In this document: positions 9,591-20,701 of the stretch, in pieces | How the letters are laid out: each line of letters begins with the position of its first letter | Numbering within the stretch: position 1 is the stretch's first letter | From: Alopecurus myosuroides | Lineage: Eukaryota; Streptophyta; Magnoliopsida; Poales; Poaceae | Direction of reading: 5' to 3' | Length of the DNA: 64,000 nucleotides | NCBI GenBank assembly: GCA_028641055.1 | Contig: CM054059.1 | Coordinates: forward strand, 113,431,392-113,495,391 | Translations under genes and position numbers: made by a program | The notes under the pieces: model-generated | Databases searched by the model: none | The model's input: the letters and a program-made list of their open reading frames with translations, nothing else | What the model was told of the DNA's origin: nothing

Positions 9591-12500
9591 GCTTACATTC
9601 TCATCTCTGCTGTTTTCCAGGCACCCTAGGTGGAAGGGAACACTGTTCTGGACCGAAAGTGCCCGGAAACGGCTACGACATAAGATTGGTAGGCAACTTG
9701 AGAATGGAAGCGGCTTTTTGAGATCCCACACGTGCAATGTTGCTGAAATGAAGCGAGGTTCTTGGAATGCATCATGATTTCGACTTTGGGCATGGGAAAC
9801 AACAAGTTGGCCAAGGAAATCCCCGTTTTCGGCCGTTTCTTCCGCTTTCGAAGGCAATATAAAACCAGATCACGCATCGCCCACTCATGGGCAGGGGTAA
9901 AAAGGTGCAGTGTTGCATGTGGAGTGAGTTGCTTGGAGTGGGTTGTAAGGATGCCCCAGGTGTCGAGGCTGGCATGCAAGAGCGAGAAGCGGCGAGAATC
10001 GTCCCGGTTAACGTCCGGTGCTTAGACGCCACCCAGCGCAACGACGGCACCATACAAGTCCTGCAATGGGGTTCAAGCATTTTGTGTGGGCCCATATTGC
10101 CAAGTGTGGCTTACATTTTCATCTCTGCTGTTTTCCAGGCATCCTAGGTGGAAGGGAACACTGTTCTGGACCGAAAGTGCCCGGAAACGGCTATGACATA
10201 AGATTGGTAGGCAACTTGAGAATGGAAGCGGCTTTTTGAGATCCCACACGTGCAATGTTGCTGAAATGAAGCGAGATTCTTGGAATGCATCATGATTTCG
10301 ACTTTGGGCATGGGAAACAACAAGTTGGCCAAGGAAATCCCCGTTTTCGGCCGTTCCTTCCGCTTTTGAAGGCAATATAAAACCAGATCACGCATCGCCC
10401 ACTCATGGGCAGGGGTAACAAGGTGCAGTGTTGCATGTGGAGTTAGTTGCTTGGAGTGGGTTGTAAGGATGCCCCAGGTGTCGAGGCTGGCATGCAAGAG
10501 CGAGAAGCGGCGAGAATCGTCCCGGTTAACGTCCGGTGCTTCGACGCCACCCAGCGCAACGACGACACCATACAAGTCCTGCAATGGGGTTCAAGCATTT
10601 TGTGTGGGCCCACATTGCCAAGTGTGGCTTACATTCTCATCTCTGCTGTTTTCCAGGCATCCTAGGTGGAAGGGAACACTGTTCTGGACCGAAAGTGCCG
10701 GGAAACAGCTACGACATAAGATTGGTAGGCAACTTGAGAATGGAAGCGGCTTTTTGAGATCCCACACGTGCAATGTTGCTGAAATGAAGCGAGGTTCTTG
10801 GAATGCATCATGATTTCGACTTTGGGCATGGGAAACAACAAGTTGGCCAAGGAAATCCCCGTTTTCGGCCGTTCCTTCCGCTTTCGAAGGCAATATAAAA
10901 CCAGATCACGCATCGCCCACTCATGGGCAGGGGTAACAAGGTGCAGTGTTGAATGTGGAGTGAGTTGCTTGGAGTGGGTTGTAACGATGCCCCAGGTGTC
11001 GAGGCTGGCATGCAAGAGCGAGAAGCGGCGAGAATCGTCCCGGTTAATGTCCGGTGCTTCGACGCCACCCAGCGCAACGACGGCACCATACAAGTCCTGC
11101 AATGGGGTTCAAGCATTTTGTGTGGGCCCACATTGCCAAGTGTGGCTTACATTCTCATCTCTGCTGTTTTCCAGGCATCCTAGGTGGAAGGGAACACTGT
11201 TCTGGACCGAAAGTGCCCGGAAACGGCTACGACATAAGATTGGTAGGCAACTTGAGAATGGAAGCGGCTTTTAGAGATCCCACACGTGCAATGTTGCTGA
11301 AATGAAGCGAGGTTCTTGGAATGCATCATGATTTCGACTTTGGGCATGGGAAAAACCAAGTTGGCCAAGGAAATCCCCGTTTTCGGCCGTTCCTTCCGCT
11401 TTCGAAGGCAATATAAAACAAGAGCACGCATCGCCCACTCATGGGCAGGGGTAACAAGGTGCAGTGTTGCATGTGGAGTGAGTTGCTTGGAGTGGGTTGT
11501 AAGGATGCCCCAGGTGTCGAGGCTGGCATGCAAGAGCGAGAAGCGGCGAGAATCGTCCCGGTTAACGTCCGGTGCTTCGACGCCACCCAGCGCAACGACG
11601 GCACCATACAAGTCCTGCAATGGGGTTCAAGCATTTTGTGTGGGCCCACATTGCCAAGTGTGGCTTACATTCTCATCTCTGCTGTTTTCCAGGCATCCTA
11701 GGTGGAAGGGAACACTGTTCTGGACCGAAAGTGCCCGGAAACGGCTACGACATAAGATTGGTAGGCAACTTGAGAATGGAAGCGGCTTTTAGAGATCCCA
11801 CACGTGCAATGTTGCTGAAATGAAGCGAGGTTCTTGGAATGCATCATGATTTCGACTTTGGGCATGGGAAACAACAAGTTGGCCAAGGAAATCCCCGTTT
11901 TCGGCCGTTCCTTCCGCTTTCGAAGGCAATATAAAACCAGATCACGCATCGCCCACTCATGGGTAGGGGTAACAAGGTGCAGTGTTGCATGTGGAGTGAG
12001 TTGCTTGGAGTGGGTTGTAAGGATGCCCCAGGTGTCGAGGCTGGCATGCAAGAGCGAGAAGCAGCGAGAATCGTCCCGGTTAACGTCCGGTGCTTCGACG
12101 CCACCCAGCGCGACGACGGCACCATACAAGTCCTGCAATGGGGTTCAAGCATTTTGTGTGGGCCCACATTGCCAAGTGTGGCTTACATTCTCATATCTGC
12201 TGTTTTCCAGGCATCCTAGGTGGAAGGGAACACTGTTCTAGACCGAAAGTGGCCGGAAACGGCTACGACATAAGATTGGTAGGCAACTTGAGAATGGAAG
12301 CGGCTTTTTGAGATCCCACACGTGCAATGTTCCTGAAATGAAGCGAGGTTCTTGGAATGCATCATGATTTCAACTTTGGGCATGGGAAACAACAAGTTGG
12401 CCAAGGAAATCCCCGTTTTCAGCCGTTCCTTCCGCTTTCGAAGGCAATATAAAACCAGATCACGCATCGCCCACTCATGGGTAGGGGTAACAAGGTGCAG

Positions 12501-13605
12501 TGTTGCATGTGGAGTGAGTTGCTTGGAGTGGGTTGTAAGGATGCCCCAGGTGTCGAGGCTGGCATGCAAGAGCGAGAAGCGGCGAGAATCGTCCCGGTTA
12601 ACGTCCGGTGCTTCGACGCCACCCAGCGCAACGACGACACCATACAAGTCCTGCAATGGGGTTCAAGCATTTTGTGTGGGCCCACATTGCCAAGTGTGGC
12701 TTACATTCTCATCTCTGCTGTTTTCCATATATCCTTGGTGGAAGGGAACACTGTTCTGGACCGAAAGTGCCCGGAAACGGCTACGACATAAGATTGGTAG
12801 GCAACTTGAGAATGGAAGCGGCTTTTTGAGATCCCACACGTGCAATGTTGCTGAAATGAAGCGAGGTTCTTGGAATGCATCATAATTTCGACTTTGGGCA
12901 TGGGAAACAACAAGTTGGCCAAGGAAATCCCCGTTTTCGGCCGTTCCTTCCGCTTTCGAAGGCAATATAAAACCAGATCACGCATCGCCCACTCATGGGC
13001 AGGGGTAACAAGGTGCAGTGTTGCATCTGGAGTGAGTTGCTTGTTGTGGGTTGTAAGGTTGCCCCAGGTGTCGAGGCTGGCATGCAAGAGCGAGAAGCGG
13101 CGAGAATCGTCCCGGTTAACGTCCAGTGCTTCGACGCCACCCAGCGCAACGACGGCACCATACAAGTCCTGCAATGGGGTTCAAGCATTTTGTGTGGGCC
13201 CACATTGCCAAGTGTGGCTTACATTATCATCTCTGCTGTTTTCCAGGCATCCTAGGTGGAAGGGAACACTGTTCTGGACCGAAAGTGCCCGGAAACAGGC
13301 TACGACATAAGATTGGTAGGCAACTTGAGAATGGAAGCGGCTTTTTGAGATCCCACACGTGCAATGTTGCTGAAATGAAGCGAGGTTCTTGGAATGCATC
13401 ATGATTTCGACTTTGGGCATGGGAAACAACAAGTTGGCCAAGGAAATCCCCGTTTTCGGCCGTTCCTTCCGCTTTCGAAGGCAATATAAAACCAGATCAC
13501 GCATTGCTCACTCATGGGCAGGGGTAACAAGGTGCAGTGTTGCATGTGGAGTGAGTTGCTTGGAGTGGGTTGTAAGGATGCCCCAGGTGTCAAGGCTGGC
13601 ATGCA
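9591..13605 (+). repeat. Tandem array of a 518-bp satellite-like unit, ~7.75 copies (array 1)
   Basis: The marker GCTTACATT recurs at 9591, 10109, 10627, 11145, 11663, 12181, 12699 and 13217: seven successive intervals of exactly 518 bp. Copies differ by scattered substitutions and very rare indels, such as one extra base near 13294. Each unit holds a G-box CACGTG (9729 in unit 1), a TATAAAA (9858) and a splice-acceptor-like CTGTTTTCCAG. It also holds open frames of about 86-177 codons on the plus strand and about 107-157 on the minus strand. Because 518 is not divisible by three, frames rotate between copies, so the open frames are not a repeated polypeptide. No match to a named family is recognised. 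The array begins abruptly after ACAAAAATG at 9590 and ends within GGCTGGCATGCA at 13605. Confidence 0.95.
9858..9864 (+). promoter_or_regulatory. TATA box repeated in every 518-bp unit
   Basis: TATAAAA in the context GGCAATATAAAACCAGATCA recurs in all units at 518-bp steps, with minor changes in the bases after it. A CACGTG G-box lies about 125 bp upstream, and a small inverted repeat (GCCCACTCATGGGC) lies 20-40 bp downstream. Promoter function is inferred from motif spacing only. Confidence 0.35.
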
Positions 13606-13836
13606 TCATGCCGTCTAGCTTTCTGTAAAACTATCGTCGAATCTATGAATTTGAGCCTATTTCAACGATTTCGCGTTTTTTAGTTAATTTTGAGTATTTC
13701 TGAACGCAATCACGAGCCAGAATGTAGATTAAAAGCGAAAAGAATGTTTGAATAATGCTGTATGATGCATGTTGAACTAAGTCATTCCAAAAATTTGGGC
13801 AAATGTGCTTCAAATGAGGTCTGAAGCTAGGGTAAA

Positions 13837-14165
13837 TCACATATAACAGCATTGTGCGTTGGATTCATGTCAATTTGATATTTTTTTGAATTATTTAAGC
13901 TCATTTGAAACCATCGCTCTATTCTCATGAGAAATGTGCTCCAAATGAGGTCTGAAGCTAGGGTAGACACCCCCGTTTGAAATTTCATGAAAAAATCGAC
14001 TATATCACATATAACAACATTGTGCGTTGGATTCATGTCATTTTGAATTTTTTTGAATTATTTATGCTCATTTGCAACCATCGCTCAATTCTCGTGAGAA
14101 ATGTGCTTCAAATGAGGTCCGAAGCTAGGGTAAATACCCCCATTTGTGCTTCAACATTTTTTGGC
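13837..14165. repeat. Two-copy ~168-bp AT-rich tandem repeat
   Basis: TCACATATAACA(G/A)CATTGTGCG starts at 13837 and 14005. Each copy runs through GGATTCATGTCA and TTTTTTTGAATTATTTA to AAATGAGGTC(T/C)GAAGCTAG. A further partial copy of the last motif lies at 13801. The region 13606-13836 just outside array 1 holds nothing else recognisable. Confidence 0.75.
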
Positions 14166-14545
14166 ATATTTTCTAAATCAACCAAATGAATTTCCTAGAC
14201 ATCTATTCTACATGTATAGTGTAAATCTGAAGTTTCATTATGTTTTGAATAATTCTTCAATTTTTTATTTTTTATTTAAATAACATGGTTTAATAGAAAA
14301 ATCATATGTAAAACTGATAAAAATCATCGCTGTAGTAAATCTGAAGTTTCATTATATTTTTTTATTTAAATAACATGGTTTATAATACTTAACAGCAAAG
14401 AAATCATATGTAGAACCATCGATCCCTGGGGCCAACGTACCAACCAATCAGAGCGCAGAACGAACGTCTAGCGGATCGCTGTGGCTGCGAGCGCATCCGT
14501 CCGATGCAGAAGAAGAAAATAGTTAACGTCGCGTCGCATTAGCAG
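14166..14545. other. AT-rich spacer with short duplications
   Basis: Contains repeated blocks such as TTTAAATAACATGGTTTA and GTAAATCTGAAGTTTCATTA (about 14220-14400). No coding signal is seen. Confidence 0.35.
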
Positions 14546-14690
14546 CAGCCCTGCACGCCTTGTTTCAGAAACACGAGTCGCGTAGCATTTGCAGCGACGC
14601 AGCCCTCCACGCCTGGTTTCAGAAACACGTACGAGTCGCGTCGTATTTGCAGCGACGCAGCCCTCCACGCCTAGTTTTCACAAGATACGC
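14546..14690. repeat. Three-copy ~54-58-bp GC-rich tandem repeat
   Basis: CAGCCCT(G/C)CACGCCT followed by a TTTCAGAAACACG-like block starts at 14546, 14600 and 14658. The third copy is truncated. Apparent open frames here simply follow the repeat. Confidence 0.7.
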
Positions 14691-14945
14691 ATCAATGCAT
14701 ATGCAGCTAGCGAGGATACTTTGGACTTTCTTCTCTTCTTTAATACAAGCATGCAACGTCGAATCACTTCGACTGACGAATGCACACGCGCTCGTACTCC
14801 GTGTCACTAGCTGTCCGGCCTACGCCTACGCCTATGCCTGTTCTACACCGCTTTGATCATGCACGACTCTTCTACACTTCATTATCCAATGTGTTCACAC
14901 AGTTTGCTTCATCTACCCAAATAAATTCACGCGTCTAATCGTGTC

Positions 14946-14953
14946 TTTAAATA
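14946..14953 (+). promoter_or_regulatory. TATA-like element of the 15025 gene
   Basis: TTTAAATA lies about 79 bp upstream of the proposed ATG at 15025, followed by a pyrimidine-rich leader typical of plant 5' UTRs. Confidence 0.35.
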
Positions 14954-15024
14954 GTCCTTCACTCGTCCTCCATATTCTCATCCCTCTCCAGCCCTTTGCC
15001 TCTCTCTCGCTTCAAGCCCTAACA

Positions 15025-15459
15025 ATGTCTTCGTACTCACTCCCTTCAAGCCCGGAGTCGGTCTCCGACGAGGACAACCACCCCAAGGCTCGGCCTTGGT
15101 ACGAGGCCGAGTGGCCCAAGGCGGAGGACGTCCTGCCCATCGTGCTTCCCGTCGACGACTCTCCCAAACGGGAGCGATCGCCGACGCCGCCCTTCGTCCA
15201 CCGCCCCGTCCCTTCCACCACCACCAAGACGTCGGACATCTCCCCCAAGACGAACCACCGCCTCAAGAGACTGGAGCGGCTGGAGGCGAAGGAGTTGAAG
15301 GCGCAGGAGAAGAAGGAGGCGAAGGAGGCGGCGAAGCCTTTCCGGGCCAGCATCAAGCGGTCCATTGAGGCGCAGGAGGAGAGGATGCGGGCCGAGAACA
15401 ACCGCGCCCGCATCAAGCAGGAGATGGAGATCCGGGCGGCGGAGTGGCCGCGGAAGTAG
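15025..15459 (+). CDS. Small charged protein of unknown function, intronless
   Basis: The open frame of 145 codons (144 residues) starts at the ATG at 15025 in the context AACAATGTC. The frame is open further upstream, but only past a pyrimidine-rich leader. The N-terminal half is Ser/Pro/Asp-rich (SSPESVSDEDNHP, then PWYEAEWPKAEDVLP). The C-terminal half is strongly Lys/Glu/Arg-rich and predicted helical, as in a coiled coil (RLKRLERLEAKELKAQEKKEAKEAAK, ending EWPRK). GC content is far above the flanks. I recognise no named family. It lies alone between the two 518-bp arrays, so its flanks are repetitive, yet no lesion is visible. Confidence 0.55.
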   Translation: MSSYSLPSSPESVSDEDNHPKARPWYEAEWPKAEDVLPIVLPVDDSPKRERSPTPPFVHRPVPSTTTKTSDISPKTNHRLKRLERLEAKELKAQEKKEAKEAAKPFRASIKRSIEAQEERMRAENNRARIKQEMEIRAAEWPRK

Positions 15460-15930
15460 GGCGGCGCCGGAGGGCGGGAAGGGCTCCCGCATGCAGAGCG
15501 GGAGCAGTTAGGGCTAGCATTTTTTTTAGTTAAATGTAATGTTTCTCGGGCCCCACTGAATATATGTAAAGTGGGGCCAGTTATCCTCTCTTAAGTATGT
15601 TTAATTATATATAAGCCCTATATATAAAGTTATGTTCTTATATTTGTCCAAATGTACCCACTGTTTAGAATTTTTTTCCTTTCTAATCATCGCTTTAAAA
15701 TCTGCAGATTGTAAACAAAATTTATATATAAGAGATGTGCTGCATTATGTTTTTTAAGATAACATAAAAATTTGAGTTGAGCACAGTATATATTTTATAT
15801 TATTAATACGAATAATTTGATGGTTTAATAAATGGATAATGCGTAGTCTGCATGTAGTGATTAATAAATATAAATGGATAATGTCTACATGTTGCCATTG
15901 GGCCTCATGTGACATTGGGCCGCAAGGAAC
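15460..15930. other. 3' flank of the small gene, AT-rich
   Basis: Probable 3' UTR to about 15620, with AT-rich sequence beyond. No gene or element is recognised. Confidence 0.3.
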
Positions 15931-16040
15931 GGTCAACAGGTGGGGCCCACATGCAGCGCCAACCGTCAACAGGTGGGGCCCATATGCAGCGCCAACGCTC
16001 AACAGCTGGGGCCCATAGGCCGCGCCAACGGTTCTATGAT
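15931..16040. repeat. 33-bp tandem repeat rich in GGGGCCCA
   Basis: TCAACAG(G/C)TGGGGCCCA recurs at 15933, 15966 and 15999 with a 33-bp period; the unit also contains GCGCCAAC. The GGGCCCA core is a known plant promoter motif. It may belong to a decayed element ending just before array 2. Confidence 0.7.
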
Positions 16041-16200
16041 GGGTCCCACAGGTTAGGATCTTAACGGGGGGCCGAAAGTAACGGTGGGAGCAGCGAAAGG
16101 AGTCCTTGCGCACTGACTAGGGGCAAAACTGAGGTCGATTAGGCGCTAGGGGTAAAACTGAGGTCGTGGTGCCAACTGAGGGCACCTTGTTAATTATCCC

Positions 16201-18253
16201 TTTCGACTTTGGGCATGGGAAACAACAAGTTGGCCAAGGAAATCCCCGTTTTCGGCCGTTCCTTCCGCTTTCGAAGGCAATATAAAATCAGATCACGCAT
16301 CGCCCACTCATGGGCAGGGGTAACAAGGTGCAGTGTTGCATGTGGAGTGAGTTGCTTGGAGTGGGTTGTAAGGATGCCCCAGGTGTCGAGGCTGGCATGC
16401 AAGAGCGAGAAGCGGCGAGAATCGTCCGGGTTAACGTCCGGTGCTTCGACGCCACCCAGCGCAACGGCGGCACCATACAAGTCCTGCAATGGGGTTCAAG
16501 CATTTTGTGTGGGCCCACATTGCCAAGTGTGGCTTACATTCTCATCTCTGATGTATTCCAGGCATCGTAGGTGGAAGGGAACAATGTTCTGGACCGAAAG
16601 TCCCCGGAAACGGCTACGACATAAGATTGGTAGGCAACTTGGGAATGGAAGCGGCTTTTTGAGATCCCACACGTGCAATGTTGCTGAATTGAAGCGAGGT
16701 TCTTGGAATGCATCATGATTTCGAGTTTGGGCATGGGAAACAACAAGTTGGCCAAGGAAATCCCCGTTTTCGGCCGTTCCTTCCGCTTTCGAAGGCAATA
16801 TAAAACCAGATCACGCATCGCCCACTCATGGGCAGGGGTAACAAGGTGCAGTGTTGCATGTGGAGTGAGTTGCTTGGAGTGGGTTGTAAGGATGCCCCGG
16901 GTGTCGAGGCTGGCATGCAAGAGCGAGAAGCGGCGAGAATCGTCCCGGTTAACGTCCGGTGCTTCGACGCCACCCAGCGCAACGGCGGCACCATACAAGT
17001 CCTGCAATGGGGTTCAAGCATTTTGTGTGGGCCCACATTGCCAAGTGTGGCTTACATTCTCATCTCTGCTGTATTCCAGGCATCGTGGGTGGAAGGGAAC
17101 AATGTTCTGGACCGAAAGTCCCCGGAAACGGCTACGACATAAGATTGGTAGGCAACTTGAGAATGGAAGCGGCTTTTTGAGATCCCACACGTGCAATGTT
17201 GCTGAAATGAAGCGAGGTTCTTGGAATGCATCATGATTTCGAGTTTGGGCATGGGAAACAACAAGTTGGCCAGGGAAATCCTCGTTTTCGGCCGTTCCTT
17301 CCGCTTTCGAAGGCAATATAAAACAAGATCACGCATCGCCCACTCATGGGCAGGGGTAACAAGGTGCAGTGTTGCATGTGGAGTGAGTTGCTTGGAGTGG
17401 TTTGTAAGGATGCCCCAGGTGTCGAGGCTGGCATGCAAGAGCGAGAAGCGGCGAGAATCGTCCCGGTTAACGTCCGGTGCTTCGACGCCACCCAGCGCAA
17501 CGGCGGCACCATACAAGTCCTGCAATGGGGTTCAAGCATTTTGTGTGGGCCCACATTGCCAAGTGTGGCTTACATTCTCATCTCTGATGTATTCCAGGCA
17601 TCGTGGGTGGAAGGGAACAATGTTCTGGACCGAAAGTCTCCGGAAATGGCTACGACATAAGATTGGTAGGCAACTTGAGAATGGAAGCGGCTTTTTGAGA
17701 TCCCACACGTGCAATGTTGCTGAAATGAAGCGAGGTTCTTGGAATGCATCATGATTTCGACTTTGGGCATGGGAAACAACAAGTTGGCCAAGGAAATCCC
17801 CGTTTTCGGCCGTTCCTTCCGCTTTCGAAGGCAATATAAAACCAGATCACGCATCACCCACTCATGGGCAGGGGTAACAAGGTGCAGTGTTGCATGTGGA
17901 GTGAGTTGCTAGGAGTAGGTTGTAAGGATGCCCCAGGTGTCGAGGCTGGCATGCAAGAGCGAGAAGCGGCGAGAATCGTCCCGGTTAACGTCCGGTGCTT
18001 CGACGCCACCCAGCGCAACGGAGCCACCATACAAGTCCTGCAATGGGGTTCAAGCATTTTGTGTGGGCCCACATTGCCAAGTGTGGCTTACATTCTCATC
18101 TCTGCTGTATTCCAGGCATCGTAGGTGGAAGGGAACAATGTTCTGGACCGAAAGTCCCCGGAAACGGCTACGACATAAGATTGGTAGGCAACTTGAGAAT
18201 GGAAGCGGCTTTTTGAGATCCCACACGTGCAATGTTGCTGAAATGAAGCGAGG
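16201..18253 (+). repeat. Second 518-bp array, ~4 copies (array 2)
   Basis: Same unit and orientation as array 1. GCTTACATT markers lie at 16532, 17050, 17568 and 18086, again exactly 518 bp apart. Copies here share variants that array 1 lacks: GTATTCCAG for GTTTTCCAG, CAATGTTCTGG for CACTGTTCTGG, and CCCCGG (CTCCGG in one copy) for GCCCGG. The array starts at unit phase ~187, whereas array 1 stops at phase ~387. It ends in AAGCGAGG, immediately upstream of the B3 gene leader. Confidence 0.95.
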
Positions 18254-18429
18254 GGAGGGGAGACGCTCGGTGGCACTTCAGATAGGAACCATAAAAATGG
18301 CAACTGCCCCGCGGAAATGTACCCACCATTTGTGGTAACAGACTTACAGGTGGGCCCAAGTATCATCTTCCTCTCGTATTGTCACGTCAAGTTCGCACTC
18401 CTCCTCTTTGTGTACCTACAGTTATTTGC

Positions 18430-18631
18430 TCCGAGAAAACCCTTATTCCGCAGTTCACCGACACCGTCGCCGCCGCCGCCATCCATCTCTCGACCTCGCC
18501 GCCCCTCGATCAGCATCCCTCTCTGGGCCGCCGCATTCTCGCGACCGCCGTCGTCGCCAGTCTCTTCATCGCGCTGTAGATTGACCCACGGCGCGTCGAT
18601 TCACCACTGATCCATCGTGGGCGACACTCAG
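18430..18631 (+). promoter_or_regulatory. Probable non-coding leader exon of the disrupted B3 gene
   Basis: C-rich sequence with a CCGCCGCCGCC tract ends at a donor (CTCAG|GTTAGA, 18631/18632). The next acceptor upstream of the ATG is at 19431. Composition and splice sites fit a 5' UTR exon followed by an ~800-bp intron. The intron itself shows nothing else. Confidence 0.4.
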
Positions 18632-20701
18632 GTTAGAACTTCACCTCTTGTGGATGCATTGCAGAACGATTTAAGTTCAAACACTCATTTTCTATAAGGT
18701 AACTAGTGTCCTACTTGTCTAGACAGGAAAGAAATGTGAAATCTTGTGCTACATATAGATGGTAGCACGTATTTATGTTCGATGTCATTCATGATTGATT
18801 TGTCTTTTACACGTTTATAACTAAAGTAAATGGTACTTACATGCATCTGATTGAGATGTTGCACTATACCTTCATGTTAATTTTGATAGTTCCAGGTGCC
18901 CAATTGATGTTGGTAGCTGTTGTTGTATGTGTGCCTTTTTCTAGGTAGGTAATTGGTGATGTTGAAAGTAAGACCTCTGGTACTCACACTGGCATATCTA
19001 GGACCAGTACCTACTTTTAGTAATTTCCCTTTTTACTATTCACAAGTACAGTTGACTTTACCCCTTTTTAGGTTCACTAGCTATTTTTAGTAATTTCCAT
19101 TTTTAATCTTCAGCAGGACAATAGATGTGAGCCATTTTTTAAGGACCAGTAGCTATTTCAATTAATTTGCTAAAGCAGTACAATTGATTGTCGGCACACC
19201 ATTTCCTTGACATAGTAGTAGATTTTCTTTTCTGAAGTTCCGTACTTCCATGAAATTCTTGAATGCATGTCAAATTTAAATTGCACCTGTGTATGAATGT
19301 CTCTGAACCATGATGCTGCTAGACTGCATTTAGTCCTAAATTTGTAGTGAACCTTCATGTTTCTTAACCTCTGCTGTTTTGGCACGTCTGCTAAATGTAA
19401 CTAAAGTCATACTTTTTAGTACGATCTACAGGCGGGTTTGTATACGATGGACTACGAGTTCCTCGCTTACGTAGATGATGCTTCATCGGACAAACAGGTA
19501 TTGTACTCATTTTACTTGTCATTTTAGTCAGATAGGTGGAATGATGTTCATGGTTTACTCTATCCTCTGCTGCAGTCACTGCCTAAGAAGTTCGCAGAGT
19601 TGCTAGGGGACCGTAAACCCCGTGCACTGAAGCTGCTTGAGGTCGGCCATCGGCGTAGCACCACGTGGGACGTTGATGTGTGGTTCGACAGCACTGGCCG
19701 CATGTTCCTCAAGCGCGGCTGGGAGTGTTTTGCCCGGACCTACAAACTGCAGAGAGGCTTTATTCTGATCTGCAATTACGACGGCCGCAATGTCATCACA
19801 GTAAAGATGTTCGACTTAAGCAGTTGCCGCTTACAATACAACGCGGCATTCAGTACGTGGACTGTATCACCAAAATGTTAATTCCCGATTATATATGTAG
19901 CCGGAAATTGATTTTCATTTCTATTATATGATGAACAGAGGGATCTGTTAAGATGGAGTTGGCACACTTTGAGTTCTACTCCCTCGTAGTAGACGCTACA
20001 TCGGACAAACTGGTACGCTTCATCGACCCACACCACCACTTCAGTTATTTAGTCTGACATAGTGTCTGAGCTATGATCCTGTAGCTAGTTAAATTTGTGA
20101 ATCAAATTAAGGTCTAGTAGATGGGTTGTAGTAGCTCAATTGCTCTACGTGAATATGTTCACTCGATATGGTACATTTCAGCTCCCACTAAAAGTTCATC
20201 TTTTTGAATTAATGTGGCAAACACCCTGATTGCTCAACTAAGATTTAGTATAACTGATTACTAGGTACTACTTGTTTACATTTTTATAGTACTCATCCAT
20301 CATCAAACAGTAAACTTATTTCTAGTAAGCACTCTTTTCTATCTATTTAACTTTCATATTGCTGCAGGTGCTGCCTAAGAAGTTTGTGGAGTTGCTGAAG
20401 GGCCGTGAACCACGTGAACTTAAGCTGCGTGAGGCGGACGATCCGAGTAGCAAGAACTGGGACATGGATGTGCTTTTCGATGAAGCTGGCCGCATTTTCC
20501 TCGGGCACGGCTGGGACCAGTTCGCCCAATATTACTTCCTGCAGCGCGGCATGTTCCTCCTCTTCAGTTACGACGGCGACGCCTTGCTCACCGTCAAGGT
20601 GTTCAAGTTCGACATGTGCCGCAGGCACTACTTGTACGACCACGACGCTACTACAAGCAATGAAACTGACCCAGATCCCAGGACCGATGAGGAGTCCACG
20701 G

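Noticed and set aside
9591..13605. Long overlapping open frames (up to 177 codons) on both strands across the 518-bp arrays as a protein-coding gene family
   Set aside because: They recur with the repeat period, overlap unit junctions in rotating frames because 518 is not a multiple of three, and match no recognised domain. Unit-to-unit changes show no sign of coding constraint by eye.
9591..18253. CRISPR-like or rDNA-like array
   Set aside because: Units are 518 bp without short conserved repeats and unique spacers. No 5S, 18S or 25S rRNA sequence is recognisable. The setting is a plant nuclear genome.
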